DNA of 64,000 bases. Source: Panax quinquefolius (taxonomy: Eukaryota; Streptophyta; Magnoliopsida; Apiales; Araliaceae). Shown one piece after another: positions 11,904 to 23,988 of this stretch. The first letter of the stretch is position 1. Each line of letters begins with the position of its first letter. The DNA lies in NCBI GenBank assembly GCA_020205615.1, contig CM035173.1, positions 34,403,280 to 34,467,279 of the forward strand, read 5' to 3'. Under the pieces are notes generated by a model. That model searched no databases, was not told where the DNA came from, and saw only the letters and a program-made list of their open reading frames with translations. Made by a program: the position numbers and the translations under genes.

Positions 11904-11999
11904 CCGACCTTAGCTCAGTTGGTAGAGCGGAGGACTGTAGTCGGTCAGAGTTAGTCCACAGCTATCCTTAGGTCGCTGGTTCGAATCCGGCAGGTCGGA
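11904..11999 (+). tRNA. tRNA-Tyr (GTA) with a 23-nt intron
   Basis: The sequence folds into a full cloverleaf: acceptor CCGACCT/AGGTCGG, D arm GCTC-AGTTGGTA-GAGC, anticodon stem GAGGA/TCCTT with loop CTGTAGA (anticodon GTA) and T arm GCTGG-TTCGAAT-CCGGC. The intron (11941-11963) sits after position 37, the standard place, and spliced length is 73 nt. Internal A and B boxes are present (TAGCTCAGTTGG and GGTTCGAATCC) and T runs follow for polymerase III termination. Plant nuclear tRNA-Tyr genes normally contain an intron. Confidence 0.97.
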
Positions 12000-12209
12000 T
12001 TTTCCTTTTTCTCGTTCGTTATTTATATAGGTACTTTTTTTTTTTTTTTTTTAATTTAATAAATCTCAAAAAATTGACAACTTTATACCAGAGCGCAATC
12101 TAGCAATCCTTTGCTTAACGTAGACACAAGGCGCAGTGCTCTGAGAAACTTGGGCGAAGTTCTTTGCAGTTTTCCGAGGTCGATTCGTGTCTGTTTACGC
12201 CTTTAATCA

Positions 12210-12249
12210 ATGGTATTTATTCATTCTTCCCTCCTCTCTCTCTCAATGG

Positions 12250-12281
<32 letters not shown>

Positions 12282-15200
12282 CAGATTTTGAGGAAATTTA
12301 TTTCATTGGTGGAAATTGAAATTATCAGACTCAGTTTCACTCAGGTATTATGTACTACTAAAGAAAATTAGGGTAAAGATTTCATCTTTAGGTGTTTACA
12401 TGTGTTCTAGGAAAAGGGCATAATTGAGCACAAAATCAAATTGGTCGATTTTGATGGATTTAAAGTTTTAATTGTGTGCATTATAATTGGAGCTTGATTT
12501 GAACAATTTATATGGTTAATGTTAGCTGAATATATCTTACTAAAACTGAAATGATATATGAAGTATTTTGAAATTCAGATTTTTTTTTCCTCTTGGTGGA
12601 GGGTTATTACTTTGGAGTGGTTTATATTTGTAATTTCAACTAGAAAAATAAAAATATATAGTACCAAAATTTTCCCCCTTGGTTTCAGTTTTAGTTGTAA
12701 ATTTTTTAGATGCGGTTTTTGCTATTTTAAAAGTTGAGTGAAGAGTTCCTTATGATTCAGAGTTTTGATTTTTTCCCCCTATCCCTAGTCTAACAGAGAC
12801 AGTTTTGTACTGTGCATGTATACTCTTCTTGGTTGTCATGTGTTTGAAATTTTCAAGGTTAGTAGCCTTCCTCACGAGTATAAGTATTTTTCGCCTTTTG
12901 AAATTTCTAGGCAAACACATTGCGATTGTATTTGACTTGCGTACGAAACACTCTAGAGGCTGCCATGTGTTTACAGGTATGTATCAGTCCATCTTAATGA
13001 TATGCATAATGATGAGAATTTGGATGTAGAATTTTGATTCAGATGTAGAATATAGATTGAGAATGACTTTGGTTAGGAACAAGAGGAAATGATTCATATA
13101 TTCAAAATTTCAAATTCATGGTCTTTGCAATGAATTCAATTGAAGTCCTTCTCTGATTTGTTGCCAGTAGTTTATAATTTTTATAGTTTTCTTTCCCTAA
13201 AATTATCTACTCCATTTTACACGTCAGACTGGGAATGCTCTTAGTTATCCTACATTACAGGGTTTTTGTTGCGAAGTCCTTTCTAGATAAATGAAGCTAT
13301 TGTCTCATTTTCAAATCCGAAGGGATTTTGCATTTAGCTCTTTATCTATTGCATTTTGTTAGTTCTAGTTAGTTATCTCGAGTGAGCTCCTCAAAACTGA
13401 TAAACCTTTATAGAGAGCTCCAAGCATGTGGTAGCAAAAAATCATCAGGAATCAATCGAAGAAGGCATTAAATTTGTTACAATATTTGAGATGTTACTTT
13501 CTTCAAAACGTGGAAAAGCTTAAACATAAATGTTCACCTTAATGGGTGTCGGAGCTAGTCCAAAAGAGAAATACTTTACTAATATATCTTTTTAAGACAA
13601 TTTTCTTGTTCGATACATGTATTAGTAATATTTTAAACTTTAGTAAAGATAGTTTTAGCTGGCCCAAGGTCAGAAAATCTTGCTCGCAACTATGCATCCA
13701 TCATCATGGGCTGGAAGCCTGGAATGTTTCCTCTAGAGCAGACTGGCAGGGGTGCCAACTAACCTATTTTAATTTTAAACAATATCTTTTCAGGAAAGAT
13801 ATATTCTCTGAATTTTCTTTATATCAGAAAACTTGAAAAAATGGATACACTTGAAAAGGAAAGAATGCTTCATCTTCACTTGTTAAAGTTAATTAATTGT
13901 TTTGGACATTTCTTTATGCCATTTATGAACTAGATCATGACATTTAATTGCTTTAGAAAATATGGTTTTTGCTAGTTTGAGATATGTAGATATCTGAACC
14001 TTCCTAAAAGGTCACTTAGACGAGATAATATGATATGGTGGTTGGTTAACTGGAGTTGACAAAAACAAACTTACACTGGTCTCAGTAATAGTATATTTGA
14101 TGCAGAGCTCGAGTTGTTGATTGGACAAGTCATATTTAATGAAATGCTGAAGTGGGTGGTAAAATGAGAGATAGTAGACATGCAAAATGTAAATCAAACC
14201 TCTCCCTCGACCGAACTTTCTAGACATCATCAATATTGCAAATAATAATAATATGAATAATTTTATGTAAATCTCAATTATTGATTTACTAATAATAAAT
14301 ATTATGCAAATTATCTTGAGACAATAATTGAATCAATAATATGAGATATTATCACGTGACTTCTTTTGTAGCAATAATTGAATAAAGTTTGGTGTTTGCT
14401 TCTTACGTAAGCATCGATAATCAATCTGAGTGTGCTCTTATGCAACCCGTAGCGTATTTGTACTTTATCACGGGTAGTTCAGCAGGTTTAACGGTAAAAT
14501 TTTTCGCCGTACGGGAATGAATAATTTTAGACTATGGAAGTAGGAAGTGGGCATATAGAAGAATACGGTGAATTTTTCTAGAACTGCAGGGGATCGGGAC
14601 CTGCTGATACCTCCTTGTGTTCATTCCTTTTGGTCATTAGGCGTTTTTAGATGGTTAATTTAGGAAGTTTTTGGTTCATCTTAATTTGATTACTTGGCAT
14701 TATTATTTATTATTATATTTAGACTGGAATTCTTGCCATCGAGAATATTAACTTTAATGACTGTTTCCATTCAACCAGTTATATATAATTATAATTTCTC
14801 ATTCATTGCATAACTTGTGACATAATCTTATGTCATTATATTCTGGTTGCAGAACTTCCCTTGTCAAGAAGTTGAAAGACATAACAAACCCGAAGTCGAA
14901 CTGAAGTATGTATCTGGATTATGCTTGTATTTTTTTAATCACAGTTTTCTACTTCTTGTTCTCTTTCACAGTAACATATTTATCTTTTCTCTCTCCATAA
15001 AAGCGTAATTATTTCCACACTAAAACATTTTAATGGCTACCACGCTTAGAATTTTACTAGTGGGGCAGCTTGTCTTAGAATTTTAAATCTCGTATATCAG
15101 AAACTGGAGTTCTCAAAGCAGATTACATAGTTCTTCGGTATCTTTTGACTCGTGCCTTCTAGTATACCATGATAAAGATTATGGCTTATTTACTTCCTAC

Positions 15201-16901
15201 ATCCAAGTTAGGTAATTTATGAAAATCAAAGATTGAAGAAAAATTATAGTGGTTACAACTAGGTTTTGATGACCACCTGTGATATCAAGTCTAGTTTGAT
15301 GCCACTGATGCATCCTTGATTTACCCTAGTTAACACATCATAAAATCTCTACAACACCTTAAAAAATGACACCTGTTCCAGAAAAGCCCTTTATATCTTG
15401 AGATTGTATGCTTTTTTTAGGACTGAAATATGGACAAAAGATGTCATTAGTAGGCTGACATGTCCCATCTAAGTATAGGGAATTGATGCAGTGTAAAGAT
15501 GAAGGCATGTCTATGGACTATGGGTTTAAACTAACGAAATTAATTAAACTGTGGAAACTTCAGTACAAAAAAAGTAGAAGTAAATTGGATAAACAAATAC
15601 TAATGCAATATAGTAGAATTGCAATTGGTGCAATAGTGCTTGCTTTATACATTTTATTTTCTAATAATTGTCGAAGTATGTTTATAACTTTTCATCTTTT
15701 CACATAAAAATGGATGATCTATTTCATTGTTGTTTAAGACTCCATTTCTTGTTATGTCCTTGTCTAACTTCCAACACATGGGATATGTTGAATGAGGAAG
15801 GTTTTAATATCTTCTTTTTGATTTTCAGGACCAGCCCAGAACTTCTGCTTAATCCTGTAAGAATCATTTTATTGGCATCTCATATATTACAGTATATTCA
15901 ATGTTTTATACTGAAAAGGGTAATTCACCATATACGCAATTTCTATTTAGTATATATAGTGCAACAGAAATTCTAGATAGAAATCAGTAAAACTAAAAAC
16001 CTCAAAGATAGTTAAAATTCCTTTCGGTGTCACCAACTGTATAATTGTAATTCCTAAAAATCTGACTTCAGTCGAGGTATTCTTAACAGAACTAAATCAG
16101 AGGACTAGTGGCATAGATAGCAACAATCTTCAATATTGCAAATGTCTGTTGTAGAGCTGAGCAAGTTGTCACTATACTGTACTTGAGTACTGCTATAAAA
16201 AAAGGACTATACATGGAATCATGGATGCAAGGCAGCAAGTCCCCAGGTTGGGGTACCTGCAATATATTTCTCAATTTATTAGACTCATCACTCATCTTCA
16301 TGGGAATTCACATGTTAATTGGACAAAAAGTTGTTCCAATGCACCTCAACAGGATTGATTATCTCGGTGTTCTACGTGATTGCCAATTCCTTCTCAGTCT
16401 CTCTTCACTTGTCTTTCTAGGCTTCTTCAGAAGATTTTTGCGTCTTCATCTGTTTAATGTCTAAAAGAATCTTGTTGGAGGAGTTTCTCTATTAGACCTT
16501 CATAGGGATTGGGAGACACTGCTTCATTAATGCCTGGATGTTTTTCCAGTTGCCTTCTTTACCGCTTTTGGTTTTCATTTGGGAGTACTTCTAGTCCTTC
16601 TGATGCATTTTTGTAATTTTTTCTCTCCTCTTTAATAAAATTTTCTTCATTTAGCTAAAAAGATTTTGGTTGTTGTTACACCAATAAAAGTACTGGATGC
16701 ATGGAAATAGGATTTTTATATGATTTTTAGGTGATATCAACATGAAGATATTAAAATTGATCAGTTTTAAGCTCCAGAAAGGCTAATGTAGTAGATTTAA
16801 GTTCGTCAGTAGGCTCCATGAGGAAGTACCTCCATTTCTCTTTTGACATTTAGATTGAAGCTATAACACTTATTATTATAATCATAATTACTACTACTAC
16901 A

Positions 16902-16937
<36 letters not shown>

Positions 16938-19900
16938 TATCATTCCCATATTCTTATCGAATTCTTGTTTTGCCAATAATAATTGAAAGTTCCACCTCAA
17001 CTATGCATATATTAATAAAATTGATAATCATCTCTTAGTGTGCTTAAACATTCTTGGGTATTGAAGTATCTAGTTGGTCAATGGACTTCAAGCTCTGTTT
17101 ACCCTGTGCTAATATGCGCAGACATATAACCTAAAGTACCAAATTCTTCAGGATTCGATTTATGGTTTCCCTTATGAAGTTTAAAGTTCCCTCAAGCCTA
17201 TATACTGATACAACAGTAACTTAAGTGACGCAAACACCTTGAATTTGTTAGTTTTCACCCCATTGTTGGACCTAGTATTTCATAAATACTGAAACATCTG
17301 TCACCAGCACCAAGGCTTTCACCTTCATACAGACCCAAACATAAAATGAAAATGTTGGTAGTAAAAAGAGAAGGCGATGAAACCCTCTGGGGATGTTTGG
17401 TGTATATTCCTGAAATGACTTATCTGATACATCCTTTTGAAAACACTCGTGAATCCATTCTTTACTTTGTGTTTGATTATACATGTTTTTCTCAATTGCA
17501 ATTTGAAAATAATGTATCGAGTATGATCAAACTTGAAGATGTTAGTGTTTTGTGTTTCTTCATTATTCAAATTTTAGTAGTTTTAACATATTGGTGCTGT
17601 TTTTGACTGTTTTTTTTTTTTTAACAATATTCATTGTAGGTTTTGATATGTCGAAATGAGGCTGAGAAGTGCTTGATAGAAACCTCTATTAATTCGCTGC
17701 GCATAAGCCTCAAGGTAATTTCAATTAAGCCATGTATAGACCACTGAGCTCTATAGCTCTACCTCTAGTCTAGTGGTGCCCCTCTCATTATCTGACATGG
17801 ATATACATGAATCAAATCCCGTCAGGACGAAATGGAAAACGCATTATATTGTTGAAGATATTCCAATAGCCTAGAAGGGCCTTCTTACATAGCTCCATTT
17901 GATCCATTAAACTTTTGAAAACAATTATTGAATTGTACTTTTTAGATAGTTTACAATTTTCGTAATTGTATTGTCTAAAACTAAAAGAAATCATATCAAT
18001 TTTGAATTTGAAAATAACTTAAATTGATTTCAAAAAGTCAAAAATGATCCAGTATTTTGGAACAGGGGAGTATAACATATGTACTTTCAGATATCCTTTG
18101 GTGGACAATTTCTTTTAAATTATTGACATTTGAGGGATGGAAGGAGTATATATTTAATTGCCAAATCAAGTCCACCCTGGCTTTTAGTTAACCTCACTCG
18201 GACTGGCCGTGAAGCCTTGTTATTGAGCTTAAACCTGCTTTTTGAGGCCCTCTCCTGAGCCTTATAGATAGGTCAGGTCTGGTCATTGATAGCTTTTGTA
18301 GTTACATGTTACTATTGTCCTTTCTCTCAGCAATGGTTACCGTGTTTTTAATAAGATGACATTTATTTCTTTTACGGTATTATAAATTGTCTATAATATA
18401 CTCCTTTTTTTCTTTTTGTATTCGTTTCATCTCTTGCATATTCGTTTCCTATATACATATTTCTTTTTTCTTGTTCTATAGGTAAAGCAGGCAGATGAAC
18501 TTGAAAACATATTAACGAAAAAATTTCTTAGATTTTTATCAATGAGGGCAGAAGCATTTCAGGTGCTGAGGAGAAAACCAGTACAGGTATGTTTTATTTC
18601 AAAGTATTGAGATGATGTTAAACTTTCATATGGATTTGGGTTGACTTTAAATTCTGATGCTATATCATTGGAAAGAACATGCAAACATAACTATATATAT
18701 TATTTTTCGGACAATATGCATGCAATGCCAGTGTTGGGCTGTACACGGTTTTCATTTCTGCTGAATTTGACATGCATATGTCCATTTTCCTTTTTTCCCC
18801 TTAAAAATTTTCACCATGTATTTTATTTTGTGTAGCATGTTTTTATAGAATGTCATTTTCTTTAAAAGCAAATTGCGCTGATTCGGACTCGTCTTTCTAG
18901 CATTCCAATATATTGTTTCTTTTTAAACATTCTATTAGAGTGGATAGTTCTCTTGAGAGGATTAAGAATCAATTGTTTTGGGCTGGGAGAAAGGAATGAA
19001 AGAATCACCTAGTTCAAGTCTTTTCCCTAAGAAGGAAGGGAGCTTAATTTTGCGTTGAAAAATATTTCTCTTGCAGATAAATGGCTGTTTTGGTTCCTTC
19101 TCGAGTCAAATTTCTCTTGCATAAAGTGATCAGGAGCATTATGGTATTCAGTGGAGTGGGTTAAATGCGTACCGTTCTCACGCTAGTTCAGCCAAAAAAA
19201 AATTCTGAAAGATATGAGAATCAAATTTACTGGGACTATGTTTCAATGCTTGCCCCTCTCATCCCTAACAAGGCGGTGTATGGTTCAAATCCCCCCGGGT
19301 ACTTGATAGAAAGCATATTATTTTGTTGAAGATATTCCCCAATAGTCTTTAAGAGATTTGTTTCATAACAAGGTTCTTGTAGTGTGGAGGTTAGGTTCTA
19401 TGTCCCCTCACCCACCTTAATATTATTAATTTTTTTTAAAAGGATCATTTTGGGAGGATAGTTTGATTGGTGATGATGCTCTTCTAGTGACAGTATTTAT
19501 AATGAAATAATTTCTTTCTTGGACCTTCTCAGCCATCTTTCTTTATTCTTGATAGGAGATTGTGGCCATTGGATTCTTTGGGCAATTTTTCACAAGCCTT
19601 TTTCCGATATTCGTGTGAAATCATATTATTATATTTTGTTTTTAATGGTTTTTATGATGACATGTTTAATGATTTTTCAGCTGTAACCTTTGGATGGTTC
19701 TTTTTTCAGGGTTATGACATTAGTTTTCTTATTACTAATTATCATTGTGAAGACATGCAGAAGAATAAGCTTATAGACTTTATCGTGCAATTTATGGAGG
19801 TAACTTTTCTATGAATCTTTAAACTTGCCTGCCTCTTTTATACTTGTCAGTAGTTTAGATCTGTTTTCGATTATGCTGCCAATCATTTCTGTGCATAGCA

Positions 19901-20963
19901 GGTGAACTAACTTAAGTAGATTTAAGGTCTAAGCTGAATAGATAATAAAAAAAGAGTAGCTTAATCTCTACAAATATCAGACTCTTAAATGCCCCCTAAA
20001 GGCACCCATGACAGAGGCCAAAAGCAAAGGAAGAAAAGCGATTACAACAAAGCAAACTATAGATAGTTGTCCTTGAAAAAGCTGAGCATTTGCGCTCGTT
20101 ACCAATTCCCCAGCAAACATAAAAGAATGCACGCTTCAAAAGCATCTTAGCATCTTTCCTCCCTCCAAAGTCTCTGAACCAAGTAAGCAGAAAATCCTTC
20201 ATTGAAACAGTACATACCCGCTCATCCCTTAACAAACCAAATATAGAAAGCAAAAATCATATCTAGGAGTATATCACTAAGCATGTAAAATAAACAATCT
20301 AAGCTCCCCTTGAAAGTCGGATAAAGATCCAAAAAGGAACAAGGTAACCTTGGTGTGCCTCTTGAACCATAGAAAGCCTTTGAACATGTTCACCTCTATA
20401 AAGATCACACGGGATTAGTAAAGGAGCATCACTTTTTTTTCTTCGTTGTCAACATGATTTACAAACTTGCAACCCTCTACATCTGTAGATAGGCCCCAAC
20501 TGTTCTAGGCATTACCCACTAGATATTGAAATTGGTGAATAAAAATGACCAGAGCTCCCTTCCCACTTCTTTAATAGTTGCAGGCCCTTGATTCATTAAT
20601 TTTCCATGATTTCACGTGCTCGAGTTAACATTCCTGACCTGATGGTGATGCAGTGCTCTTCCAAATTGCATCAGACTTAAAGAAGCAGCGTCTCATTTAA
20701 TTCAGTGCAAATTACAAACTCAGTATCCCCTCCATCGCTGTATAAAGGCCTTAACTGTTCTAGGCATTATCCCCTTGAGACCAAGAAACACTAGAATATA
20801 CCAAGTGTACCTCTCTTTTACCTATCATCACCCTTTCTTCTACCTAGGCACTAAAATTCTTTTGGCCACTTCTTGTGAGTTATGTAGATATAACGGTGTT
20901 TTTGTAGTTCAACAAAATTTCAAATCAAATAAAACATCTTGATATCTGCTTATACACACGCAC

Positions 20964-21004
<41 letters not shown>

Positions 21005-21205
21005 TATATATGTTGTCTGTCAGCTGAGCTTTCTGTTTTGTTTGTCCCACCCAAAAATGGGGAAACGATAGAAGAAAAGGATTTAGCTCCCCCTTCCTCT
21101 TTTCTCTAATGGCAGGATATCGATAAAGAGATAAGTGAGTTGAAATTATCCGTGAACACAAGAGGGAGAATTGTCGCCACAGAGTTTCTGAAACAATTCA
21201 TGTGA
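12210..21205 (+). CDS. ARPC4: Actin-related protein 2/3 complex subunit 4 (ARPC4)
   Basis: ARPC4 is a core 20-kDa subunit of the Arp2/3 complex, pairing with ARPC2 to hold the complex that nucleates branched actin filaments in the cytoplasm. Eight coding exons: ATG at 12210-12212, then 12911-12976, 14853-14905, 15829-15856, 17640-17714, 18482-18586, 19710-19799 and 21116-21205 (TGA). All joins are GT-AG, phases agree, and the spliced protein is 169 residues, the usual plant length. Recognisable stretches include '[17 protein letters not shown]', '[17 protein letters not shown]', '[10 protein letters not shown]', '[17 protein letters not shown]', '[18 protein letters not shown]' and the end 'TEFLKQFM'. 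The start codon stands alone in exon 1; a second ATG followed by GT at 12246-12248 is an alternative. Total intron length is about 8.5 kb and includes LINE, SINE-like and LTR fragments. Confidence 0.96.
12251..12282. repeat. (AT)n(GT)n microsatellite
   Basis: Simple repeat in the first intron of ARPC4, just after the start-codon exon. Confidence 0.9.
14205..14540 (-). repeat. Chromovirus LTR fragment in ARPC4 intron 2
   Basis: The block 'gaactttctagacatcatcaatattgc ... cttcttacgtaagcatcgataatcaat ... tgcaacc' aligns in order with 4215-4540 of the LTR and with 38805-38990 of the other subfamily. It is a diverged U3 fragment without LTR ends. Confidence 0.65.
16480..16665 (+). mobile_element. 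LINE 3' end fragment
   Basis: It aligns with the 3' end of the LINE at 46870-47268: a 'gggattggga..ctgcttcattaat' coding end, then 'catttgggagtacttctagtccttctgatgca', then 'taattttttctctcctctttaataaaatttt'. It lies in intron 4 of ARPC4. Reverse transcriptase is not visible. Confidence 0.6.
16900..16938. repeat. (ATT)n microsatellite
   Basis: About a dozen ATT triplets in ARPC4 intron 4. Confidence 0.9.
17757..17885 (+). mobile_element. SINE-like fragment 1
   Basis: 'tagtggtgcccctctcattatc..' followed by 'gaatcaaatccc' and 'gcattatattgttgaagatattcc' is shared in order with 19240-19345. The GTTCAAATCC-like box in the second copy resembles a polymerase III B box. This suggests a tRNA-derived SINE, but a database comparison would be needed to assign the family. 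Confidence 0.35.
18930..19185 (+). mobile_element. LINE reverse transcriptase remnant, part 1
   Basis: In broken frames the sequence reads like the end of a plant L1-type reverse transcriptase: '[17 protein letters not shown]', a lysine-rich stretch, and after a gap '[11 protein letters not shown]'-like and '[12 protein letters not shown]'-like pieces. It lies in ARPC4 intron 6 and ends where a SINE-like repeat begins. Confidence 0.5.
19240..19440 (+). mobile_element. SINE-like fragment 2, inside a LINE remnant
   Basis: It starts near 'tgcttgcccctctcatccc', has 'tggttcaaatcc' as a possible B box, shares 'gcatattattttgttgaagatattcc' with 17757-17885, and ends in an AT/T-rich tail. LINE-like coding sequence resumes right after it, so it probably inserted into the LINE. 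Confidence 0.4.
19441..19620 (+). mobile_element. LINE remnant, part 2
   Basis: The translation near 19440-19620 ('[11 protein letters not shown]'-like, then '[17 protein letters not shown]') resembles the segment that follows the reverse transcriptase in plant LINEs. It continues the piece at 18930-19185 after the SINE-like block. Confidence 0.42.
19960..20260 (-). mobile_element. LINE C-terminal (zf-RVT type) remnant
   Basis: The minus-strand frame 19996-20253 contains '[19 protein letters not shown]' and 'WGIGNERK', similar to the zinc-finger region after plant LINE reverse transcriptases ('LW...W.IW.ERN'). It lies antisense in ARPC4 intron 7. Confidence 0.45.
20451..20780. repeat. Direct duplication in ARPC4 intron 7
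   Basis: Two diverged copies, about 20451-20525 and 20700-20780, share 'ttacaaac', 'ccctc.atc', 'tagataggcc..aactgttctaggcattacccc'. Origin unknown; probably part of a transposable element remnant. Confidence 0.5.
20952..21010. repeat. (CT)n(CA)n(TA)n compound microsatellite
   Basis: A pyrimidine-rich simple repeat about 110 bp upstream of the last ARPC4 exon. Confidence 0.9.
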
Positions 21206-21503
21206 TACTCGAATTTTGAAAATGTACAAATCAGTTCAGGTGGACTATGGCCAGACATTTCAGAAGATTGCGGCGTGATAGCTTCAGGCTTTCTGCTCCT
21301 TAAGATTGTTGTATTCCCTACTGGTTCCCTCATTTGTTATGTATAAATGCACATACTCCACATAATATGTACTTTCATATGGTTTATGATTTTTCTGTAG
21401 AATCAAAAGACTATCTTTATAATTCTAATAGTTTTTCTATTGGGATTTATGTAACAAAATCAATACTGGCATGCTTTCACATAAGGTTGAATGGTAGTCC
21501 TGT

Positions 21504-22589
21504 CTAATTATGTCTTTAAAGTGATATTTTTTTATGTTTTCGTTCTTTTTACCCTATTTGACTTCAACACGACTTATTTTGATCCAACCCTAATTTTACT
21601 AATTAAATATTTTTAAATAAAAAACTAAAAAGCTTTAAAATTATTTTAAAAACAATATTTTATTTTCCAATAAAAAATAATTATTATTTTAAATGAAATA
21701 TTATTTTAAAATAATAAATATTTAAAATAAAATATTACTTTTAAAGTAATAATAATTTTTATATTTAAAATAAATATTATTTTAAAAAGTAATAAAAAAT
21801 AATTATTATTTTCAGGAAAAATATTAGAAATTTTTTTTTTTGAAAATGAGCAGAGTTTTATAAAATATAGATTGAAAAAAAAAAAAAATAAAGTTTAAAA
21901 TTTTAATTATTTTTATGAAAATTTACACATCTTTTAAAAATTAAAAAGTTTCTAATTTTTTTATGAAAATAATTTTATTTATTTATTTTTTGAATTTATA
22001 TTCTATGAAACTTTACTCATTTTAAAAAAAAAAAATTTCTATTTTTTCTGAAAATAAATTTTATTTTTTGAATCTATATTTATAAAACTTTATTCATTTT
22101 TTTTTAAAAATGAAAATTTTCTAATTTTTTTTCCTAAAATAATAATTATTTTTAAAACATTTTAATTTCTTTTTTTTTAAAATGAATTATTTTTTATTTT
22201 TCTTTACTATTTTTTTGTGTTTTAATTTCTATTTTTAGTATTTGTTTTTAAAAATTCTAATATTAAGAATACATATAATAATGGTAAAGACATAAACTTT
22301 TTTTTTTCTGAAAATAAAGTTTAACATAAAAAAAAAAAAAAAAAAATTGGAAATAAAGTTTTATTTTCTTATTTAATTTTTTTAATCTATATTTTATGAA
22401 ATTTACTCATTTTATAAAAAACTAAAAGTTTCTAATATTTTTTCTGAAAATTATAATAATTTTTAAAATAATAATAATTTTAAAACTTTTTAGTTTTGTT
22501 TTTTAAAAAATAATTGGTGCAATTGGGGTCAGGTTGGGTCAAATCGGGTAAAAGTAACGAATACATCAAAAAATATCACTTTAAGAATA
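21504..22589. mobile_element. Foldback / MITE-like element, about 1.1 kb
   Basis: The two ends are inverted repeats: 'ctttaaagtgatattttttt..tgttttcgtt..tttttaccctatttgac' on the left matches the reverse complement of 22505-22589. Pairing continues inward through A/T runs ('aaaaaactaaaaagctttaaaattattttaaaa'). No open frame of any size lies inside. It begins about 300 bp after the ARPC4 stop codon. Confidence 0.7.
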
Positions 22590-23985
22590 TAATTGGTGAA
22601 AAATAAATTTTAAAGATGATTTTAAAAATGAGTGACACTTAAACGGACAGAAGATGTCATCAAGTCTTTTTCATAATTTTACTTTATTAATAAGGTAATT
22701 TTTTCCTTTATAACTACATAATGTACCTAAATAATCTATATATTATCACAACTAATATCACCCTGTATGATCATTTTCTAGCTTGGTAATAGAAAAAAAT
22801 GGTAAGACATTCTCACTGCATTATTATCCTATTTACAAAGCCATGATAAATAAATAAACCTTATATTTATTCTATGTTTATGAGTTTTGGATGGAAATAA
22901 AAAAATTTAAGTAACATGAATCTTAAATTTGGATAAAAAATGAATATAAAATTTTAAAGTTTTTTGTAGTGAATTTATAAATGAAAAGACAATAACTTTA
23001 GTTTTACATTTAAATTGTTATTTTATTTTTATATTAATTTTGTTTGCTTATATGTTGAGGTTAGACCTGACAAAATATGGTTATGAGTTGATTTTGGTTT
23101 ATAAAATATGATTATGATTCCATTTAAAAACTAAAATCATATTAATTATTTTTAATATGGGTTGTATAGGTTAAAAATCATATAGTTGTGGTTTAAATAT
23201 AGGTCAACCCATATTTTAAATTTCAAACTTACCTTTATTATGATCCAATTAAATAAATTATTATTAGATATGTCATGTATATATAATTACTAAATATTTT
23301 ATTTTTTTGGGGTTGGGGTTGAGGTTGGGGTTGGGGAGGCGAGGGATGTATACATAATCAATTAATTCCTGAATATTTTATTGAGATGGGGAATATATAT
23401 ATAATCAGTGAATTATTATACATTATCACTGATTTTTTTTAGGGGTGGGGTATACATAATAACTAAATATTATTATTTTTGAATGGTGTGGGGGTAATCA
23501 GTAAATATTATTATTTTTTGAGTGAGTCTCGTTGAGGTTATAATTTGGATTACTAAAAAAATAGTTATATTATTTAGTTTTTTAACCAAATCAGTTTATT
23601 TTTGAATGAAAAACTTTCGTAAAAAAATAAAAAATTTCAATTATTAGTCCTCGAATTTTCTTTTCAATATATTAAAATAATTCAAGAAACATATAACTTT
23701 GAAAAACCCCCCCTTAAATTTTCCGTTTTTTCCCTTCTAATTTAATATTCATAAACATCTCTTTAGAGTAATTTTATTTTATCTTATCATTTGAAAGTAA
23801 GGTAAAAAAGTGATTTTTTTTTTACTAATTTCATATTTTTCATCTCTTCACCTCAAATATTATACAACCGAAGGTGCAAAAATACTTTTGACGTTTATCT
23901 TAAAAACGCACTTATATCCTGATATTTTTTTTTTGTTTTAAGACTACACTTGACGTTATAAAATGTTGAGTCAACTGTGTCCCTG
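22590..23985. other. Intergenic, AT-rich
   Basis: No gene visible. It contains a G-rich run near 23308-23345 (GGGGTTG repeats) and further G patches near 23439-23451 and 23486-23494. The stretch near 23870-24000 looks repetitive but I cannot assign it. Confidence 0.5.
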
Positions 23986-23988
23986 CCG

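Noticed and set aside
15483..15976. Open frames as ARPC4 exons or separate genes
   Set aside because: Only 15829-15856 is coding; the rest has no similarity and no splice support.
16183..16464. 93-codon open frame as a gene
   Set aside because: It lies within ARPC4 intron 4 just before a LINE 3' end, with no recognisable domain.
17272..17606. Overlapping open frames on both strands in ARPC4 intron 4
   Set aside because: No similarity seen, overlapping frames on opposite strands, and position just before exon 5; taken as chance.
19270..19300. A tRNA gene based on 'ggttcaaatcc'
   Set aside because: No cloverleaf can be drawn; only the B-box-like part is present, so a SINE-like origin fits better.
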